In this document: positions 24,270 to 26,966 of the stretch, piece after piece
How the letters are laid out: each line of letters starts with the position of its first letter
How positions within the stretch are numbered: position 1 is the stretch's first letter
Source of the DNA: DATEJJ01 sp039649115
GTDB lineage: Bacteria > Actinomycetota > Actinomycetes > Mycobacteriales > Micromonosporaceae
DNA: 26,966 nucleotides
NCBI GenBank assembly: GCA_039649115.1
Contig: JBBWZQ010000037.1
Location: 1 to 26,966 of the forward strand
Direction of reading: 5' to 3'
Position numbers and translations under genes: made by a program
Notes under the pieces: generated by a model
Database searches by the model: none
What the model was told of the DNA's origin: nothing
Seen by the model: the letters and a program-made list of their open reading frames with translations, nothing else

Positions 24270-26435
24270 ATGTCTCGACGGGTACGGGCTGTGCTGATCG
24301 CGGTCGTTCTGGTGGCTGCGCTCGGTGCCGCCGCGCCGGCCGGCGCCGCCCCGGTCAGTGGCCGGTACGACCACGTGTTCGTCATCGTGGAGGAGAACCA
24401 CGGCTTCGCCGACGTGATCGGCAACCCGGCCGCGCCGAACCTCAACGCGCTGGCCGCCCGCTACGGTCTGGCGACCGGCTACTTCGGGGTCGCGCATCCG
24501 AGCGAGCCGAACTATGTCGGCCTGCTGGGCGGCGACACGTTCGGGGTGGCCAACGACAATCCGTACTATGTCAACCGGGTGGACAAGCCGAGCCTGATCA
24601 GCCAGCTCGACCGGGCCGGGATCGCGTGGAAGGCGTACCTGCAGGGCCTGCCGCACCCGGGCTACCAAGGCATCTGCTACCCGGCCAACTGCAACGGCGT
24701 TCCGGACAAGGACCCGCTGTACGTGTCCAAGCACAACGCGATCGGCAACTTCACCACGTCCCTGAACCCGGCCGACTGGGCCCGGCAGGTGCCGGTCGAG
24801 CAGTTGGCTGCCGACCTGCGCCGGGGCAGCGTGCCGGCGTTCGGCTACGTGATCCCGGACGAGTGCCACGACCAGCACGGCGATCCGCCGTACTGCATCG
24901 ACTCGGGCAGCCCCGGCGACCCGCAGGATCAGCGGCTGGTCGCGGTGGGGGACCAGTACCTGGGTCAACTGGTCGCCACCATCACCGGTGCGGGTTTCTG
25001 GGCCAGGGGCAACAACGCCATCGCCATCGTGTACGACGAGGGCGGCGACGACGCCGGCTGCTGTGGCACGCAACCCGGTGGGGGACAGGTCGCCGGTGTC
25101 GTGGTGACCAGTCACGGTCCGCGCGGGGTGCGCGACGCCACCCCGTACAACCACTACTCGTTGCTGAAGACCATCGAGGCCAACTTCGGCCTCGGCTGCC
25201 TGGCGCACAGCTGCGACCCGGGTGCCACCACGATGAGCCCGCTGTTCGCGGTCACCGGCGCGCCGGCCACCCCGGCCGCGGCCTTGCCGGTACCCGACCT
25301 CGCCACCCCGACGCCGACCCCGGTCGAACCGGTGTCGACGACCACCGACACCACCAGCAGCGGTGGATGGGCGGTGACCCCGACCGTGAAGGTGGGTACC
25401 AACGACAATTCCTTCGGGGCGGTCACCGCCGTCGCCGCCAAGGACGTGTGGGCGGTCGGGAACTTCCTGCCCGACGCCGCCGGCGCCAACCGGGACGCCA
25501 CCCTGAGCCTCGCCGCGCACTTCGACGGCGCCCGCTGGACGTGGACACCGACCCCGAACAGCGGCCCCGACTACGCCACCCTGTTCGGGGTGGCCGCCGT
25601 ACCCGGCCGGGCATGGGCCGTCGGCGTCGCCCTGGACCGGAACTACCAGGCGCACGCGCTGGTCGAGGCGTGGCACGGCACCCGGTGGAAGCTGGCCACC
25701 ACCCCGCGCCTGGACACCCGCCGGGACATGTTGTTCGCCGCGACCGCGACCGGCGCCGACGACGTGTGGGCGGTCGGCGAACGGCAGGACCGGGACGGCC
25801 GGTTCGCCACCCTGGTCGAGCACTTCGATGGGTCCGCCTGGAGCGTGGTACCCAGCCCGAACCCCGGTACCAGCGGCAACCACCTCGACGCGGTGGCCGC
25901 CAACGGCCGCGACGACGTCTGGGCGGTGGGGCAGCGCAACGACGCCGCCGCCGACCGGCCGCTGGTCGAGCACTGGGACGGCCGGCGCTGGAGCGTCATG
26001 ACCGTGGCCGTTCCGGGTGGCGGCGGCGCCGTCCTCGACGCCGTCGCGGTCCACGGTGACCAGGTGTGGGCCGCCGGCCAGACCGACGACGCCACCCACC
26101 AGGGCCGCCCACTGGTCGCCCACCTGCACGACGGACGGTGGGACACGACCGTACTGACCGGCGTCGGCGCGGCGTTCGCCAACCTCACCGGAGTCGCCAT
26201 CTCCGCGGACGCGACCGTATGGGCGGTCGGTACCTACTTCGATGCGGCTGCCGGAAAGCAGCACACTCTGGTCATCCGGCACGACGCCACCGGCTGGCAC
26301 GCCGTACCCGCGCCGAGTCCGGGTACCGGCGACGCCGTCCTCGGCGCGGTCACCGCGCGCGGTGGCGACGTGTGGGCCGTCGGCTTCGCCAAGACCGACG
26401 GCCGCGACCCGCTCGTCGAACACCACACGCGTTGA
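24270..26435 (+). CDS. Secreted phosphoesterase (PF04185-like) fused to a seven-repeat beta-propeller
   Basis: The 721-residue protein starts at ATG 24270 with AGAAGGG (24256-24262) upstream. Residues 1-27 are a Sec signal with likely cleavage after AGA. Residues ~30-330 match the phosphoesterase/acid phosphatase/phospholipase C family, with VFVIVEENHGF, HPSEPNYVGLLGG, VIPDECHDQHG, IVYDEGGDD and TSHGPRG, all metal- or substrate-site regions. A Pro/Thr-rich linker (~345-370) leads to seven repeats about 50 residues apart centred on [DQATR]-V-W-A-V-G (for example DVWAVG at ~392 and ~700), likely a seven-bladed propeller. It probably releases phosphate from esters outside the cell, with the propeller binding a polymer or surface. 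The PHO-box-like repeats upstream suggest phosphate-starvation control. It is flanked by remnants on both sides. Confidence 0.92.
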   Translation: MSRRVRAVLIAVVLVAALGAAAPAGAAPVSGRYDHVFVIVEENHGFADVIGNPAAPNLNALAARYGLATGYFGVAHPSEPNYVGLLGGDTFGVANDNPYYVNRVDKPSLISQLDRAGIAWKAYLQGLPHPGYQGICYPANCNGVPDKDPLYVSKHNAIGNFTTSLNPADWARQVPVEQLAADLRRGSVPAFGYVIPDECHDQHGDPPYCIDSGSPGDPQDQRLVAVGDQYLGQLVATITGAGFWARGNNAIAIVYDEGGDDAGCCGTQPGGGQVAGVVVTSHGPRGVRDATPYNHYSLLKTIEANFGLGCLAHSCDPGATTMSPLFAVTGAPATPAAALPVPDLATPTPTPVEPVSTTTDTTSSGGWAVTPTVKVGTNDNSFGAVTAVAAKDVWAVGNFLPDAAGANRDATLSLAAHFDGARWTWTPTPNSGPDYATLFGVAAVPGRAWAVGVALDRNYQAHALVEAWHGTRWKLATTPRLDTRRDMLFAATATGADDVWAVGERQDRDGRFATLVEHFDGSAWSVVPSPNPGTSGNHLDAVAANGRDDVWAVGQRNDAAADRPLVEHWDGRRWSVMTVAVPGGGGAVLDAVAVHGDQVWAAGQTDDATHQGRPLVAHLHDGRWDTTVLTGVGAAFANLTGVAISADATVWAVGTYFDAAAGKQHTLVIRHDATGWHAVPAPSPGTGDAVLGAVTARGGDVWAVGFAKTDGRDPLVEHHTR

Positions 26436-26630
26436 CCCGCCCGGCGGCAGCACCGGCTCATCCATGCCCTCGGGGGCGGCGCCAGGCCCGCGGTCGCCGA
26501 CGGCTGCAACGACACGGCGACGCCGATCGACCAGGCGCCCCGACCGCACGGCCGCGGTCTGCCGGCGTGGTGGCGACAGAACGGCCGCACGGTCGCCGGC
26601 CGCCATCTGGTACCGGCCTCGGCCGGCACC
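26436..26630. other. Intergenic stretch after the phosphoesterase gene, no gene seen
   Basis: No frame here has family character. GTCGCCG (26493-26499) and CGGCGAC (26515-26521) form a 7-bp stem with a 15-base loop and might terminate the phosphoesterase transcript, though no U-run follows. Confidence 0.4.
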
Positions 26631-26687
26631 GGCCACGGCTTCTCCGGTGATCAGCGTGGTCAGGCCGGTGGTGCCTGTCTGCTGCAT
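26631..26687 (-). pseudogene. Possible N-terminal remnant of an RDD-family membrane protein
   Basis: From ATG 26687 on the minus strand, with a strong GGGGAG ribosome-binding site seven bases upstream, the peptide reads MQQTGTTGLTTLITGEAVAG. The TxLVTGEAV start is, in my recollection, typical of actinomycete RDD-family membrane proteins, which continue with xLDLRPARLxSRALA. That continuation is absent here; the frame runs on without family character and then becomes the antisense of the phosphoesterase gene. I therefore read it as a gene cut off after about 17 codons. It lies 32 bases downstream of the lipoprotein-like gene at the right edge, so the two may once have formed an operon. Confidence 0.35.
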
Positions 26688-26719
26688 GGCGCGACTCCCC
26701 TTTTCCCGGTGCTCAACGG

Positions 26720-26966
26720 CTACCGGGCGACGACCACGGGTGCGGGCCGCTCGACGTGTACCGGCGTGCCGTAGGCCGACAGCTCCATGGTGATCACCTC
26801 GGTGCTGCCGTACGCGCCTCCGCCCTTCACGCCCGGCTCCAGCCGCCCCTTGTCGCTCGACTCGTACGCCACCCGGGCGATCCGCTTGCCGGCGTCCAGG
26901 GTCACGTCACCGGTCAGCGTCGCGGTCCCGTCCGAGTACCGGTCGTGGTAGGGCCGCACACTCCGG
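26720..26966 (-). CDS. C-terminal part of a secreted or lipoprotein-like protein (partial)
   Basis: The frame is open to the right edge and ends with TAG at 26722-26720, leaving about 81 codons. It shows alternating beta-strand character: ATLTGDVTLDAGKRIARV, a Gly-rich loop, then ITMELSAYGTPVHVERPAP. The ending resembles the last strands of LppX/LprAFG-type mycobacterial lipoproteins and related actinomycete lipoproteins, in which a strand with (S/D)-x-(Y/F)-G-x-P-V-x-V-x-x-P closes the beta-sheet. The N-terminus and any lipobox are outside the window, so the assignment is tentative. The stop is 32 bases before the truncated RDD-like start. Confidence 0.65.
   Translation of the reverse strand, partial: RSVRPYHDRYSDGTATLTGDVTLDAGKRIARVAYESSDKGRLEPGVKGGGAYGSTEVITMELSAYGTPVHVERPAPVVVAR

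Noticed and set aside
24231..26640. Continuation of the minus-strand frame from 26687 through the phosphoesterase gene (over 800 codons)
   Set aside because: Apart from its first ~17 codons it is the antisense of the phosphoesterase/propeller gene and has no family character.
21097..26719. Mobile element as the cause of the mosaic region
   Set aside because: No transposase, integrase, terminal inverted repeats, tRNA gene or flanking direct repeats were recognised; remnants alone do not define an element.

Overview
The window is very GC-rich and its genes use strongly GC-biased third positions, with many GTG starts. Together with a BTAD/NB-ARC/TPR regulator, ESX-like small proteins, an OafA-type acyltransferase and a PHO-box-like repeat, this points to a filamentous actinomycete. 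Micromonosporaceae is my best guess, inferred from protein style and not proven.

Region 1 (1-2476, + strand) is a compact operon. It holds the tail of an upstream gene, a lipoprotein that starts inside that gene's stop codon, and two proteins resembling type VII secretion (EspC/WXG-like) partners or substrates. Region 2 (2534-6453, - strand) is a two-gene unit: a membrane O-acyltransferase with a C-terminal SGNH esterase domain, followed by a membrane protein that looks like two rhomboid-like domains fused to a DUF1269-like tail.

Region 3 (6667-20035) is the centrepiece. A ~3000-residue secreted SpvB/TcdB-like, FG-GAP, RHS-repeat protein ends after the RHS core in a ~240-residue variable tip with a PD-(D/E)xK-nuclease-like signature (- strand). 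Downstream of it lies a single-pass membrane protein with Ig-like domains. Divergent from it is a large SARP/STAND regulator, and the 150-bp gap between them carries a perfect 12-bp palindrome. I read this as a candidate polymorphic-toxin system with its own sensor-regulator. No obvious immunity gene follows the toxin, but a SUKH (SMI1/KNR4) protein and a DUF1444-like protein lie just beyond the regulator.

Region 4 (20143-26966) is a mosaic of intact small genes (DUF1444-like, SUKH, cysteine hydrolase, cupin, a phosphoesterase fused to a seven-repeat propeller) interleaved with broken pieces of unrelated genes: a DUF899 N-terminus, an ABC-permease C-terminus, a VOC N-terminus, an XRE-regulator N-terminus and perhaps an RDD N-terminus. 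This pattern suggests repeated illegitimate recombination. The phosphoesterase has an 11-bp-period GTTCACC direct repeat upstream that matches the Streptomyces PHO box as I remember it, and a perfect 9-bp inverted repeat near its start. The window ends inside a further minus-strand gene. No rRNA, tRNA, CRISPR array, transposase or integrase was recognised.
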